From: JAGLHV01 sp023143305 [NCBI: Clostridia bacterium]
Lineage (GTDB): Bacteria; CBDUZB01; JAGLHV01
Reading direction: 5' to 3'
Length of the DNA stretch: 15,323 bases
NCBI GenBank assembly: GCA_030637025.1
Contig: DAOVVV010000046.1
Coordinates: 1-15,323, forward strand
The notes beneath the pieces are model-generated. The model was not told where the DNA came from. It worked only from the letters and a program-made list of their open reading frames with translations, and ran no database searches. Position numbers and translations under genes: made by a program. Within the stretch, counting starts at the first letter, position 1. Every line of letters starts with the position of its first letter. Below, in pieces: positions 6,981 through 15,039 of this stretch.

Positions 6981-7481
6981 TTGAAGAAGAAAAGATTTTT
7001 TTTAATTTCTATTTTAGGAATAATGTTTTTTGTCTTGCCTCTTTCAGCAAGTGGTGTATTAAAAAAGAGTGTGAAAGAACTTACCGTTTCTGCAGAAGAA
7101 ATAATAAAAGGAAAAGTAAAAGAAATTAATAGTCAATGGGATGATAAAAAAACACTTATTTATAGCCAAATAACGATAGAGGTAAAAGAAATAATCAAAG
7201 GAGAAAGCGAAAGAGAAGAAATAGTAATTAAACAATTAGGGGGAAGCATAGATAATATAAGGCTAAAGATTGCAGGTATGCCTTTATTTAAAGAAGAAGA
7301 AGAGGTAATCCTTTTTTTAAACAAACACAAAAAACAATTAAAAAAATTTTATGTAACCGGGTTGTGTCAGGGAAAATTTGTAGTAAAAAACGAAAAGGTA
7401 GAAAGAAATAATTTAACAGTACAGCAATTTATAGGAAACATTAAACAAGTTATCAGAGGGCTTGAGCGGGAGGGGAATTAA
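6981..7481 (+). CDS. Secreted protein of unknown function, matrixin-associated (TTG start)
   Basis: A 166-aa protein of no family I can name. Residues 1-23 form a Sec signal peptide (KKKR, hydrophobic core, cleavage near LSA-SG). The mature part reads as alternating strands (VKELTVSAEEIIKGKVKEI, LIYSQITIEVKEIIKG, EEIVIKQLGG, EEEEVILFLNK, FYVTGLCQGKF), resembling a small beta-barrel. Similar unnamed proteins often sit beside bacterial matrixins. The start is set at TTG 6981 because AGGAGG (6969-6974) precedes it by 6 nt and the signal peptide begins there. In-frame starts at 6930, 6936 and 6957 lack such a site. It ends 2 bp before the protease gene, so co-translation and a shared process are likely. 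Confidence 0.75.
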   Translation: MKKKRFFLISILGIMFFVLPLSASGVLKKSVKELTVSAEEIIKGKVKEINSQWDDKKTLIYSQITIEVKEIIKGESEREEIVIKQLGGSIDNIRLKIAGMPLFKEEEEVILFLNKHKKQLKKFYVTGLCQGKFVVKNEKVERNNLTVQQFIGNIKQVIRGLEREGN

Positions 7482-7483
7482 CA

Positions 7484-8401
7484 GTGTTATCTTGGAAAAA
7501 GATTATAGGTGAATTAATTATTGTAGTAGGAGTAATTGTGTCCTACAGTTTTTCTTATCAAATCCTGGGAATTAAATGGGACAAGGATAATATTCCGGTA
7601 GATTATTATATCAATTATTTTGGAACGCCGGATTGTCCCGGAGAAAATTCAGCGATAATATCTTCTTTTAATTCATGGGAAACTGTTTCGGGGCAATATA
7701 TGGATTTTACTTATAAAGGGCCAAGTTCAGAAACATATGCTTTTGATGGTACGAACCTTTGTGTCTGGATTGAATCCGGTTGGCCGGAAGAATGGTATGG
7801 GGCAATAGCTATGGCTTCTATTTGGTTTAATGAGCTTACTGGCGAAATTCTGGAAGTAGATATTACTTTTAACGGGGAACATTTTGAGTGGTCTTCTTCA
7901 GGTCAAAGTAATAAAATTGATGTACAGAATATTGCTACCCATGAAATCGGCCATTTTGTGGGGTTGGATGATTTGTACCATCCATCTGACAGTGAGGCAA
8001 CAATGTATGGATATTCCTGGAATGGAGACACAACAAAAAGAAGCTTAAGTCTCGACGATCGAGATGGCATCAGGGCTATTTATCCCGGTTACATTGGGCC
8101 AAAAACAGGTGATTATGTTATGGCAGCAAAAGTATCTATGATTAACAATTTAATTAATCTGAATAAAGAAGAAACGTGCAGTATAGGGTTCCAATTATTT
8201 GAATCTAAACGAATAAAAATAAAAATTTACACTATAGATGGCGAACTGGTAAAAAGTTTAGCTGATGACCCTTATGAAGAAGGTTCCCATTGGGTTTTTT
8301 GGTCAGGAAAAAATGATGCAGGGGATAAAGTAGGGGCAGGAATTTATTTGGTTAGATTTAATATTACTGAAAAAATCTATAAAATTGCGGTGATAAAATG
8401 A
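7484..8401 (+). CDS. Secreted matrixin-type zinc metalloprotease with FlgD/T9SS-like C-terminal domain
   Basis: A 305-aa protein with an N-terminal hydrophobic signal or anchor (about 5-25). Residues 28-200 form a metzincin/matrixin-like catalytic domain: the zinc site HEIGH at 153-157, G160, and then D163 where matrixins usually have the third His (HExxHxxGxxD). A Met-turn candidate is M174 in ATMYG. Before the site, DITFN (126-130) is the edge strand typical of the family. Residues 235-305 resemble a FlgD Ig-like or T9SS type A sorting domain (KIKIYTIDGELVKSL, W.GKNDAGDKVGAGIYLVRF, ending KIAVIK). The start is GTG 7484 with GGAGG at 7469-7473, 2 bp after the previous stop. Its last 4 bases overlap the PorV-like gene. 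It likely degrades extracellular protein; the substrate is unknown. Confidence 0.87.
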   Translation: MLSWKKIIGELIIVVGVIVSYSFSYQILGIKWDKDNIPVDYYINYFGTPDCPGENSAIISSFNSWETVSGQYMDFTYKGPSSETYAFDGTNLCVWIESGWPEEWYGAIAMASIWFNELTGEILEVDITFNGEHFEWSSSGQSNKIDVQNIATHEIGHFVGLDDLYHPSDSEATMYGYSWNGDTTKRSLSLDDRDGIRAIYPGYIGPKTGDYVMAAKVSMINNLINLNKEETCSIGFQLFESKRIKIKIYTIDGELVKSLADDPYEEGSHWVFWSGKNDAGDKVGAGIYLVRFNITEKIYKIAVIK

Positions 8402-9396
8402 TAAAAACAAGAAAGAAAATTATAATACTTTCCGTTTTAATGTACGCTTTTAGCTTAAGGGCAATAGTTTGTTTTGCTGATGATAGCCGGGGAACAATCA
8501 GCGGGTTTTCTCTGCGGCAGGCAGTAGGGGCAAGATCGTTTGGTATGGGAGAAGCTTATGTGGCGATCAGCGATGATCTCGATGCTTTGTTTAGTAATCC
8601 TGCCGGGTTGGCGGTTGTTCAGAAGAAAGGATTGACCGCAATGTATTTTAAAGGATTAGCTGATATTCAGACAGGGTTTATAGGCTATGTTTTACCATTG
8701 AAAAAGGAAAAAGAAAGCAGTTTAGCCATAGGACTTCTTTCTTTGCACGGGGGAATAATTAAAATAAATTCTTCAGACGGAAGTTCTCATTCGTTTAATG
8801 CACAACAGGATTATATAGGGATGTTATCTTATGCTCGAGACCTTTACGGTGGTTTTTTAGTAGGAGGAAATGTGAAATTGCTCCGGTCTACACTGGTAGA
8901 AGAATATACAGCCCAGGCAGTATGCGTAGATTTAGGGGTAATGTATAGATTTATGGAAAAAAATTTAAATATTGGTTTTTCTTTACAAAATTTAGGTACA
9001 GGAATAAAATATATTCAGGAAAAAGACAGTTTACCTCTTACTTTTAAAGGGGGAATAGCGTATAAGTTAAATTTTGAAAAAGAGGATTACACTCTAAGTT
9101 TTTTTGATGAAGCACCCGCAAGGAGTAATACCTTTCCGGGGTGGATTTTTTCTCTGGAAGTGGAGAAACCAAAGGAAACAGAGTTTAAAGGGAAAATGGG
9201 ATTTGAATATGGGAAATACTGGAAAGGAAATAGATATTTATTAAGAGGTGGGTATAAATTAGGATATACCCCTGATACTTATACTTGCGGGATAGGATGT
9301 GAGTTTAAAGAATTTCAGTTTGATTATGCAATTGGATTAATGAACGATTCAGATTTCTTACATAAGGTTTCGTTTACTCTGCGATTTTTTACTTAA
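8398..9396 (+). CDS. PorV/PorQ-like (UPF0164) outer-membrane beta-barrel protein
   Basis: A 332-aa outer-membrane protein. Residues 1-27 form a Sec signal peptide (cleavage near CFA-DD). The mature N-terminus has the block RQAVGARSFGMGEAYVAISDD (40-60) followed by ALFSNPAGLA with the NPAG motif (67-70), diagnostic of the PorV/PorQ and UPF0164 group. The rest alternates short amphipathic strands and ends in SFTLRFFT, a barrel-type terminal strand. PorV in Bacteroidetes is the shuttle of the type IX secretion system, which binds cargo C-terminal domains. Other members are uncharacterised. The ATG overlaps the protease stop (ATGA), so the two are translationally coupled and the barrel may serve the export of that protease. 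Confidence 0.87.
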   Translation: MIKTRKKIIILSVLMYAFSLRAIVCFADDSRGTISGFSLRQAVGARSFGMGEAYVAISDDLDALFSNPAGLAVVQKKGLTAMYFKGLADIQTGFIGYVLPLKKEKESSLAIGLLSLHGGIIKINSSDGSSHSFNAQQDYIGMLSYARDLYGGFLVGGNVKLLRSTLVEEYTAQAVCVDLGVMYRFMEKNLNIGFSLQNLGTGIKYIQEKDSLPLTFKGGIAYKLNFEKEDYTLSFFDEAPARSNTFPGWIFSLEVEKPKETEFKGKMGFEYGKYWKGNRYLLRGGYKLGYTPDTYTCGIGCEFKEFQFDYAIGLMNDSDFLHKVSFTLRFFT

Positions 9397-9471
9397 TGAA
9401 AGCCGGAATTAAATATTACTTAGGAAATAAAAATAATTTTAAACACAATTTAACATAAGAGGAGAACTTTT

Positions 9472-9948
9472 ATGCCGAAGATATTAATTATTTATTTTTC
9501 TCAATCGGGAAATACTCAAAAAATGGCAAAATTAATAGAAGAAGGGGTAACTGGGGAAGGGGTTGAGGTAGAATTAAAAGAAGTAAAAAAAGCAAAAATA
9601 GAAGATTTGCTCAAAGCAGATGGAATAATTGTGGGGTCTCCTACTTATTATGGAACTATGGCCGCGGAGATAAAAGATTTTTTTGATAAAAGTGTAAAAC
9701 TACACGGAAAACTGGAAGGAAAAGTTGGAGCGGCATTTTCTTCCAGCCATAATGTGGGTGGGGGAAACGAGACGACAATTATGGATATATTAAAGGTGTT
9801 TTTGATACATGGAATGATTATTGAAGGTAATCCTAAAGGAGATCATTATGGAACAGTGGCAATTGCGGCACCGGATGAGAGAAGTTGTAATCAGTGCAAA
9901 CAGCAAGGACAAAGAGCAGCTAAATTGGTAAAAAAACTTAATTTATAA
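9472..9948 (+). CDS. Flavodoxin-like / WrbA-type flavoprotein
   Basis: A 158-aa flavodoxin-fold protein predicted to bind FMN. The N-terminal strand KILIIYFS leads into the phosphate-binding loop SQSGNTQKM (10-18). SPTYYGTMAAEIKDFFD (56-72) matches the isoalloxazine-binding loop of the NAD(P)H:quinone oxidoreductase/WrbA group, and SSHNVGGGNETTIMDIL (90-106) is the third flavin loop. The C-terminal CNQC (139-142 region) is unusual for plain flavodoxins and could bind metal or be redox active. The start ATG at 9472 follows GAGGAG (9459-9464) at 7 nt. It is separated from the PorV-like gene by 75 bp and from the HIT gene by 27 bp. Whether it is an electron carrier or a quinone reductase cannot be told. 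Confidence 0.87.
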   Translation: MPKILIIYFSQSGNTQKMAKLIEEGVTGEGVEVELKEVKKAKIEDLLKADGIIVGSPTYYGTMAAEIKDFFDKSVKLHGKLEGKVGAAFSSSHNVGGGNETTIMDILKVFLIHGMIIEGNPKGDHYGTVAIAAPDERSCNQCKQQGQRAAKLVKKLNL

Positions 9949-9975
9949 AAAAAAGGAAAGGGAGTAAAAGAAAGA

Positions 9976-10470
9976 ATGAAATTACTATGGGCTCCCTGGC
10001 GAATGAAATACATTCGGGGGAAAAAATTGAAAAAATGTGTTTTCTGCAAAAAAATAAACGAAAATCAAGATGAAGCTAATTATATTCTTTTCCGAAAAAA
10101 AAATTGTTTTGTTATTTTAAATACATTTCCTTATAATAACGGACATTTGATGGTTATACCCAATGAACATTTGGCAGAAATAGAAGACCTGGAAAAAGAA
10201 GTTTTTAATGAATTAATGCATACAGTGAAAGAAAGTGTAAGCTTATTAAAGAAAGCTTTTAGCCCGGAAGGTTTTAATATTGGAATAAATATGGGAAAAA
10301 TCGCCGGGGCGGGAATAGAAAAACATTTTCATATTCATATCATTCCCCGATGGCAGGGGGATACTAATTTTATGCCTACGATTGCTCAAACAAAAGTAAT
10401 TTCTGAAGCACTTAGGGAAACCTATAATAAATTAAAAAAAACTTACCTTTCAGAAAAGAACACAAAATAA
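9976..10470 (+). CDS. HIT-family protein (Ap4A phosphorylase / hydrolase-like)
   Basis: A 164-aa histidine-triad protein of the subgroup that opens with WAPWRMKYI and carries an early CVFC pair (21-24, likely zinc-binding). The catalytic triad HFHIHIIPRW starts at H117, preceded by the loop AGAGIEK, and FPYNNGHLMVIP (51-62) is the conserved nucleotide-binding segment. Members of this subgroup split or phosphorolyse diadenosine polyphosphates or related nucleotide conjugates via a histidine-AMP intermediate; the exact substrate here is unknown. A purine-rich site (AAAGGAAAGGGAG, about 9953-9965) precedes the ATG at 9976. The gene ends 59 bp from the convergent ndk. Confidence 0.92.
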   Translation: MKLLWAPWRMKYIRGKKLKKCVFCKKINENQDEANYILFRKKNCFVILNTFPYNNGHLMVIPNEHLAEIEDLEKEVFNELMHTVKESVSLLKKAFSPEGFNIGINMGKIAGAGIEKHFHIHIIPRWQGDTNFMPTIAQTKVISEALRETYNKLKKTYLSEKNTK

Positions 10471-10529
10471 AAATAATTTTTATTTATCACTAAATTTGTT
10501 TAATAGAAATGTTATGGCAGGTAATTTAC

Positions 10530-10997
10530 CTAGTAAATAATTTCATTGGGCTTAAACCATAATTTTATTTCCCGTTTAGCTTCTTCTTCATTGCTGGAAG
10601 CATGAATGACATTTTCATAAACACCCTTGGTGGTAATACGGCCGTAAGATCCGCGAATAGTAGTAGGTCCGGCTTCTTCCGGATTAGTTGCTCCGGCGAT
10701 TTGTCGTACCTTTTTAATAGCATTTTTTCCCTGATAAACCAGAGCTAAAATTTTTTCCTTTTTATGTATTTTACCCTGGAGATACTTAATTAATTCCGGA
10801 TAAAAGGGTTTTCCTTTTAAGTGTTTATAATGTTCTTCGGCTAATTTGCGGGATACTTTTACTACCCGTGTTCCTACAATATTTAATTTTGTTTCTGAAA
10901 GCCGGGTAAGAATGTTTCCTGTTAATGATTTTTTTAAACCATCCGGTTTAATCAGTACTAATGTTTGCTGGTCGGACAAACCTTTTTTGTTAGACAT
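10530..10997 (-). CDS. ndk: Nucleoside diphosphate kinase
   Basis: This is the only - strand gene, 155 aa, which transfers the gamma-phosphate of ATP to NDPs and dNDPs through a phosphohistidine. Family motifs are LIKPDG (15-20), GATNPEEAGPTTIRGSYG (102-119, nucleotide and Mg binding) and the active site NVIHAS with H132. The usual motif after the histidine is G/A-S-D-G/S/A. Here it reads HASSN, so Asp is replaced by Ser at 135 and Asn follows. A ribosome-binding site AAGGAA lies 7 nt before the ATG, and a near-consensus promoter lies upstream at 11033-11061. Gene orientation and promoter suggest a single-gene transcript, convergent with the HIT gene. Confidence 0.96.
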   Translation of the reverse strand: MSNKKGLSDQQTLVLIKPDGLKKSLTGNILTRLSETKLNIVGTRVVKVSRKLAEEHYKHLKGKPFYPELIKYLQGKIHKKEKILALVYQGKNAIKKVRQIAGATNPEEAGPTTIRGSYGRITTKGVYENVIHASSNEEEAKREIKLWFKPNEIIY

Positions 10998-11032
10998 TGT
11001 TTAGTTCCTTTTTTATATTTTTACTCTACCTG

Positions 11033-11061
11033 ATTAAAACAAAAAAAAATATATTTGTCAA
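11033..11061 (-). promoter_or_regulatory. Sigma70-type promoter of ndk
   Basis: Read on the - strand, TTGACA (complement of 11056-11061) is followed after exactly 17 bp by TTTAAT (complement of 11033-11038; 5 of 6 match). The transcript would begin near 11026, giving a leader of about 28 nt before the ndk start, and the ribosome-binding site lies within it. The call is by sequence match. Confidence 0.65.
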
Positions 11062-11088
11062 GCAAAAGATACTTTTTAAAATTTATAC

Positions 11089-11118
11089 TTGCCTTTTGGC
11101 TAAGGTTAGATATATACT
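11089..11118 (+). promoter_or_regulatory. Possible promoter for the VIT-like gene
   Basis: TTGCCT (11089-11094; 4 of 6) and TATACT (11113-11118; 5 of 6) are spaced by 18 bp on the + strand. They point toward the gene at 11179 and away from the ndk promoter, whose -35 lies only 28 bp to the left. Transcription would begin near 11125. The match is weaker than the ndk promoter. Confidence 0.45.
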
Positions 11119-11178
11119 TTATAAGAGGACAGTGATTTAAAAAAAATTATTATGTGAATAGTGGGAGAAAATTAGTTT

Positions 11179-11655
11179 ATGAAACATTCGTTAAAGACAG
11201 GCCTCAGTTTTGGATTATCATCAGGGGTAATTACTACTCTGGGATTAATTATAGGATTACATGCCAGCACAAATTCTAAGTCTGTTGTTATGGGAGCAAT
11301 TATTATAATGGCTATATCGGATGCTTTTTCAGATGCTATGGGTATTCATTTTTCGGAAGAATCAGAAAATAAACATTGTGAGAAAGAAATTTGGGAGGCA
11401 ACCGTTGCTACTTTTTTTTGCAAATTTATTTTTGCTATGTCTTTTATTATTCCGGTTTTATTTTTGAATCTTTTTTCGGCTATTGTGGCAAGTATAATCT
11501 GGGGAATATTTTTGCTCATTGTGTTTAGTTCCTATTTAGCCAGAGAACAGAAAATAAGTCCTAAAGGAGTAATTATAGAACATTTGATGATTGTTTTGAT
11601 TGTAATAATTTTAACCCATAATATTGGTGTGTGGGTAGGGAAAGTAATTAAATAA
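11179..11655 (+). CDS. VIT1/CCC1-like membrane transporter
   Basis: A 158-aa integral membrane protein with about five hydrophobic segments (roughly 8-27, 34-52, 76-95, 97-115 and 132-152). The opening SLKTGLSFGLSSGVITTLGLIIGL and the following AISDAFSDAMGIHFSEESENK match the VIT1/CCC1 family, which moves Fe2+ or Mn2+ across membranes. The acidic stretch after the second segment is where family members bind metal. It is shorter than typical VIT1 proteins (about 220-250 aa), so it belongs to a compact subgroup or lacks the extended cytoplasmic metal-binding domain; transport is inferred only. A GGGAG site (11163-11167) lies 11 nt before the ATG, rather far. It ends 10 bp before the SbcD-like gene. 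Confidence 0.8.
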   Translation: MKHSLKTGLSFGLSSGVITTLGLIIGLHASTNSKSVVMGAIIIMAISDAFSDAMGIHFSEESENKHCEKEIWEATVATFFCKFIFAMSFIIPVLFLNLFSAIVASIIWGIFLLIVFSSYLAREQKISPKGVIIEHLMIVLIVIILTHNIGVWVGKVIK

Positions 11656-11665
11656 GGAAACTCAA

Positions 11666-12727
11666 ATGAAGATAATGCATACAGCAGATTTGCATTTAAG
11701 AAATTATGAAGATGAACGGTGGAGAACACTGGAAACTTTAGTCGGTATCGGAAAAAAAGTTAAAATAGATGTGCTGGTTATTAGCGGGGATCTTTTTGAT
11801 AAAAATATTGATGCGGAAAATCTCCGTCCGAAAATAAGAGAGATTTTCTCCGATAATGGTTTTAAAATAGTATTAATTTGTGGAAATCATGACCGGTCAG
11901 CATATGAACCCGGATTGGATTTTGGTAAAGAGGTGGTTATTATATCTGATTTAATGCATCCCTTTCAGTATAAAGAGCTAAAAATATGGGGAATGCCCTT
12001 TATGCAAATAGAAAAAGAAGAAATAATAGATAAAATACATTCTTTAAAAAAGATGTTAAATTCCGGAGAAAAAAATATTTTACTTTATCACGGGGAATTA
12101 CTGGATACTTTTTTTTCCAGAAGGGATTTTGGAGATGAAGGAGAAGAACGGTATATGCCGGTGAAGCTTTCCTATTTTAAAGGGTTAAAAATTGATTATA
12201 TTCTGGCAGGCCATTTTCACTCCAGATTTGAAGTTAAAAGGTTGGAAAATCAGGGATATTTTGTTTATCCGGGGTCGCCGATAGCAATAACGAGAAAAGA
12301 AACGGGAATGAGAAAGGTTAATATTTTTGAAATTGGAAAACCACCGCAGGAATATCTTTTGGATACGCTGCATTTCGAAGAAGTAGTTATCGAGTTTGAT
12401 CCTTTTAAAGATAAAAAACCATTGGAAATTGTAGAAAAACATTTTAATGATTTGCATCTCCATGCCCGGGTGAAGTTAATAATTAAGGGTTTTATAAATA
12501 GTGAAACAGTTGGAATGAATGAAATAGAACTCAGAAGGCTGATAGATAAAATTATTGCCGGAAGAAGTATCGAGGCTTATTACGAGTTTAAAGATGTGCG
12601 GATGATTTTTGAAGATGAATTATTTAAAAATTTCACTAAAAAACTCAATAAAAGTAATTATTCGCCGAAGAAGAAAAAACAAATGTATAATATGGTAATA
12701 AAAGCAATAATGGAAGCGCGCTTATGA
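11666..12727 (+). CDS. SbcD/Mre11-like DNA repair metallophosphoesterase (YhaO-type)
   Basis: This 353-aa calcineurin-like phosphoesterase has the two-metal nuclease motifs in order: HTADLH (5-10), GDLFD (41-45), GNHD (73-76), YHGE (141-144, H142) and GHFHS (182-186). The order and spacing fit the SbcD/Mre11 family, which cuts DNA ends and hairpins with an SbcC/Rad50 ATPase. The C-terminal part (about 230-353) is predicted to contact that ATPase. The partner gene follows immediately with an ATGA overlap of 4 bp, strong support for a two-subunit complex. The start ATG follows AAGGAA (about 11653-11658). Because the partner has a membrane hairpin, the closest known pair is Bacillus YhaO/YhaN rather than E. 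coli SbcCD. Confidence 0.9.
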   Translation: MKIMHTADLHLRNYEDERWRTLETLVGIGKKVKIDVLVISGDLFDKNIDAENLRPKIREIFSDNGFKIVLICGNHDRSAYEPGLDFGKEVVIISDLMHPFQYKELKIWGMPFMQIEKEEIIDKIHSLKKMLNSGEKNILLYHGELLDTFFSRRDFGDEGEERYMPVKLSYFKGLKIDYILAGHFHSRFEVKRLENQGYFVYPGSPIAITRKETGMRKVNIFEIGKPPQEYLLDTLHFEEVVIEFDPFKDKKPLEIVEKHFNDLHLHARVKLIIKGFINSETVGMNEIELRRLIDKIIAGRSIEAYYEFKDVRMIFEDELFKNFTKKLNKSNYSPKKKKQMYNMVIKAIMEARL

Positions 12728-15039
12728 AAATAAAAGAGTTTTCAATAATCCGATATGGGGTTTTATCCGACTGTGGAATAATTAAATTGGATAATTTTAA
12801 TTTATTTTTCGGCAGAAATGAAAAAGGGAAAAGTCTTACTATAGATGCTTTGGTAAAGTTGTTACTCAAGCGAAATGTTAAAAACTTTGAAACCATAGAA
12901 CGGGTGGAAGAAAATCCGGAAGGGTATGTAATTATAGAGGATAATAAAAGAAAAGAATTTAAACTGCCGGAGAAGGGAAATTTAATAAAAATAGCCGGGT
13001 TAACTTCGTCTGAATGCCGCAATGTTTTTATTATCAGAAACAGCGATTTATCAATTAATGCGGAAGCAGAATTTTATACTAATGTAACCGACCGGCTTAC
13101 CGGCTTAAAAACGGAAGAGATAACTAAAATAAAAGAAATCTTGAAAGATTTAGGTAAGATAACCTCCGGCGGTGTTTTTCGTGATATTAAAGATGAAAAA
13201 TTAAAAACTAAAATAGAAAAAGCAAGAGACTTAATGGAAAAAATTACAGAGTTAACGGAAGAAATGAAAAAGGAAAAAATAAACGAACTGGAGGAAAGGT
13301 ATACTCAATACCGGGAAAAACTGGAGAGAAACAAGTATCATAGCAAAAAGATGGAAGACGCAAGAAAAAGAGAAAAATTTGAAAAAGGAAGACAGTCTCT
13401 AATTGGGTTAACCTCAAGTTTAATAAAGTCAAAAGAGTTAGAGTTGTTTAGTGAAGAAGATGAAAAATTTTGGGAAAAGAATGAAGAAAAAATAAAGTTT
13501 TATAAGGAAGAAAGAGAGAAAATATTTATAGACCTTACTAATAAAGAAAAAGAATTAAGAGAAATAAAAAAAGAATTGAAAGAGAAAGAACATGAGTTTT
13601 ATATTTGGGAAGGAAGAAAAAAAATAATAGAAAATGAAATCAAACCCCGGATAAATAACTACGAAATGAAAAATCGGGAATTAGCGTTAAAAAAAGGACA
13701 AAATAAATTCTATACTTTTGCCGGGATAACGGTAATGATTTTTGCCGGAATATGTTTAATGGGAATTATCGTTAATCCCGGAGAGTTGCTTTATGGATTA
13801 ACAATAATTTTTTCTATACTAACCCTTTTTTTTGGAGGATTAAAATTTTTATTTGTCAGGGAAAAAGGACGCCTGGCAGAAATGTTTGAAAAAATAAGGT
13901 TAACAAGTATAAGATTTAAATTAGATGCAGAAAAGGTAGAAGAAATTATTAATAATATTAAACAATTTGAAGACGATTTTTTTATAAAAGTAGATGGCTT
14001 TAAAAGAGTAAAGTTAGAAAAAGAAAGGGTAGAAATAAGAATTAAAGAGTTAAAAGAGGAACAGGTTTTAGGAATGGAGGAAAAAATAAAAAATTGTGAG
14101 AAAAAAATTGAGGGAATAAAAATAAAATCGGGAAAACATGTGTTTCAAAAATATACGGAAAGAATTAAAGTAAAACGGGAACAAATAAGGGTGCAGGGCG
14201 AACAAATAAGTATTTTAGAAAATCTTTTTGGAGTGAAGGGAAAGAAAATATCGGATTTGAAGGAAAAAATTGATTATTGGCAGGGAGAGATTGTAGGCCT
14301 GGAAGGGTATAAAGATCAAGCCAAAGATATAGAATACGATGAAAAAACTGTTTCCGGATTAAAAGAAGAAAGAAGTTTAGATGAAGAAAAGATCAATAAA
14401 TTACAACAGAAATTTACACAGTTCCAAAAAAGATTAGAAGAGATAGAACGAGAGACAAATAAAATTTTGCAATTAGAGGCAGATTATTTGTTCTGCAGGA
14501 CATCGGTCGATTTAAATGCGGTAAGAAATAAAATGCACGAATTCATTGAAGAAAAAGAAAATAAAAAGGACGGTGTTTTAAAAAGCATAAAAATTTTTGA
14601 AGAAATAGAAATGGAAGAAAGAGAAAAAGTTTCTTTTCTTTTCGGGGAAAAGAGTGATATTTCCAAGTATTTCAGGCGAATAACCGATGGCCGTTATGAA
14701 GAGGTGATTTTTAATCTGGAGACAGGAAAAATAAAAGTTAAAAGGAATGATAAAGTGCTTTTATCACCGGAAAAATTATCCGGAGGCGCCTATGACCAAT
14801 TATATTTTTCTATTCGGCTTGCCCTGGGAGAAAAACTACTGAAAGGGAATAAAGGTTTTTTTATTATGGATGATCCTTTTATAAAAGCGGATAGTAACAG
14901 GCTAAAAGTGCAATTGGAAATGTTGAAAGAAATTTCTAAGTGGGGATGGCAATGCCTGTATTTTACTGCAAAAGAGGAAGTCAGGGATTTTTTTAAAAAA
15001 GATATACATTCCTGTCTAATAAATTATTTTGAAGTTTAA
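12724..15039 (+). CDS. SbcC/Rad50-like coiled-coil ATPase with membrane hairpin (YhaN-type)
   Basis: A 771-aa SMC-like ATPase. The N-terminal head has Walker A GRNEKGKS (30-37). The C-terminal head has the ABC signature LSGGAYDQ (685-692), Walker B FFIMDDPF (712-719) and a D-loop ADSNRL (722-727). Between lie Glu/Lys-rich helices predicted as coiled coil (about 155-325 and 380-640). The apex holds two hydrophobic segments (about 329-350 and 354-378) with a short NPG turn, and no CxxC zinc hook occurs anywhere in the protein. This layout is that of Bacillus YhaN, so the arms probably end in the inner membrane. It overlaps the nuclease gene by 4 bp. Length is shorter than SbcC (about 1000 aa). 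Role: DNA-end processing or replication-stress repair, inferred from the family. Confidence 0.88.
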   Translation: MKIKEFSIIRYGVLSDCGIIKLDNFNLFFGRNEKGKSLTIDALVKLLLKRNVKNFETIERVEENPEGYVIIEDNKRKEFKLPEKGNLIKIAGLTSSECRNVFIIRNSDLSINAEAEFYTNVTDRLTGLKTEEITKIKEILKDLGKITSGGVFRDIKDEKLKTKIEKARDLMEKITELTEEMKKEKINELEERYTQYREKLERNKYHSKKMEDARKREKFEKGRQSLIGLTSSLIKSKELELFSEEDEKFWEKNEEKIKFYKEEREKIFIDLTNKEKELREIKKELKEKEHEFYIWEGRKKIIENEIKPRINNYEMKNRELALKKGQNKFYTFAGITVMIFAGICLMGIIVNPGELLYGLTIIFSILTLFFGGLKFLFVREKGRLAEMFEKIRLTSIRFKLDAEKVEEIINNIKQFEDDFFIKVDGFKRVKLEKERVEIRIKELKEEQVLGMEEKIKNCEKKIEGIKIKSGKHVFQKYTERIKVKREQIRVQGEQISILENLFGVKGKKISDLKEKIDYWQGEIVGLEGYKDQAKDIEYDEKTVSGLKEERSLDEEKINKLQQKFTQFQKRLEEIERETNKILQLEADYLFCRTSVDLNAVRNKMHEFIEEKENKKDGVLKSIKIFEEIEMEEREKVSFLFGEKSDISKYFRRITDGRYEEVIFNLETGKIKVKRNDKVLLSPEKLSGGAYDQLYFSIRLALGEKLLKGNKGFFIMDDPFIKADSNRLKVQLEMLKEISKWGWQCLYFTAKEEVRDFFKKDIHSCLINYFEV

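Noticed and set aside
10465-10531. A/T palindromes between the HIT gene and ndk as a shared terminator
   Set aside because: AAATAAAAAT/ATTTTTATTT has no G-C pairs, and AGGTAA/TTACCT (10519-10531) is short and overlaps the ndk stop, so neither is convincing.
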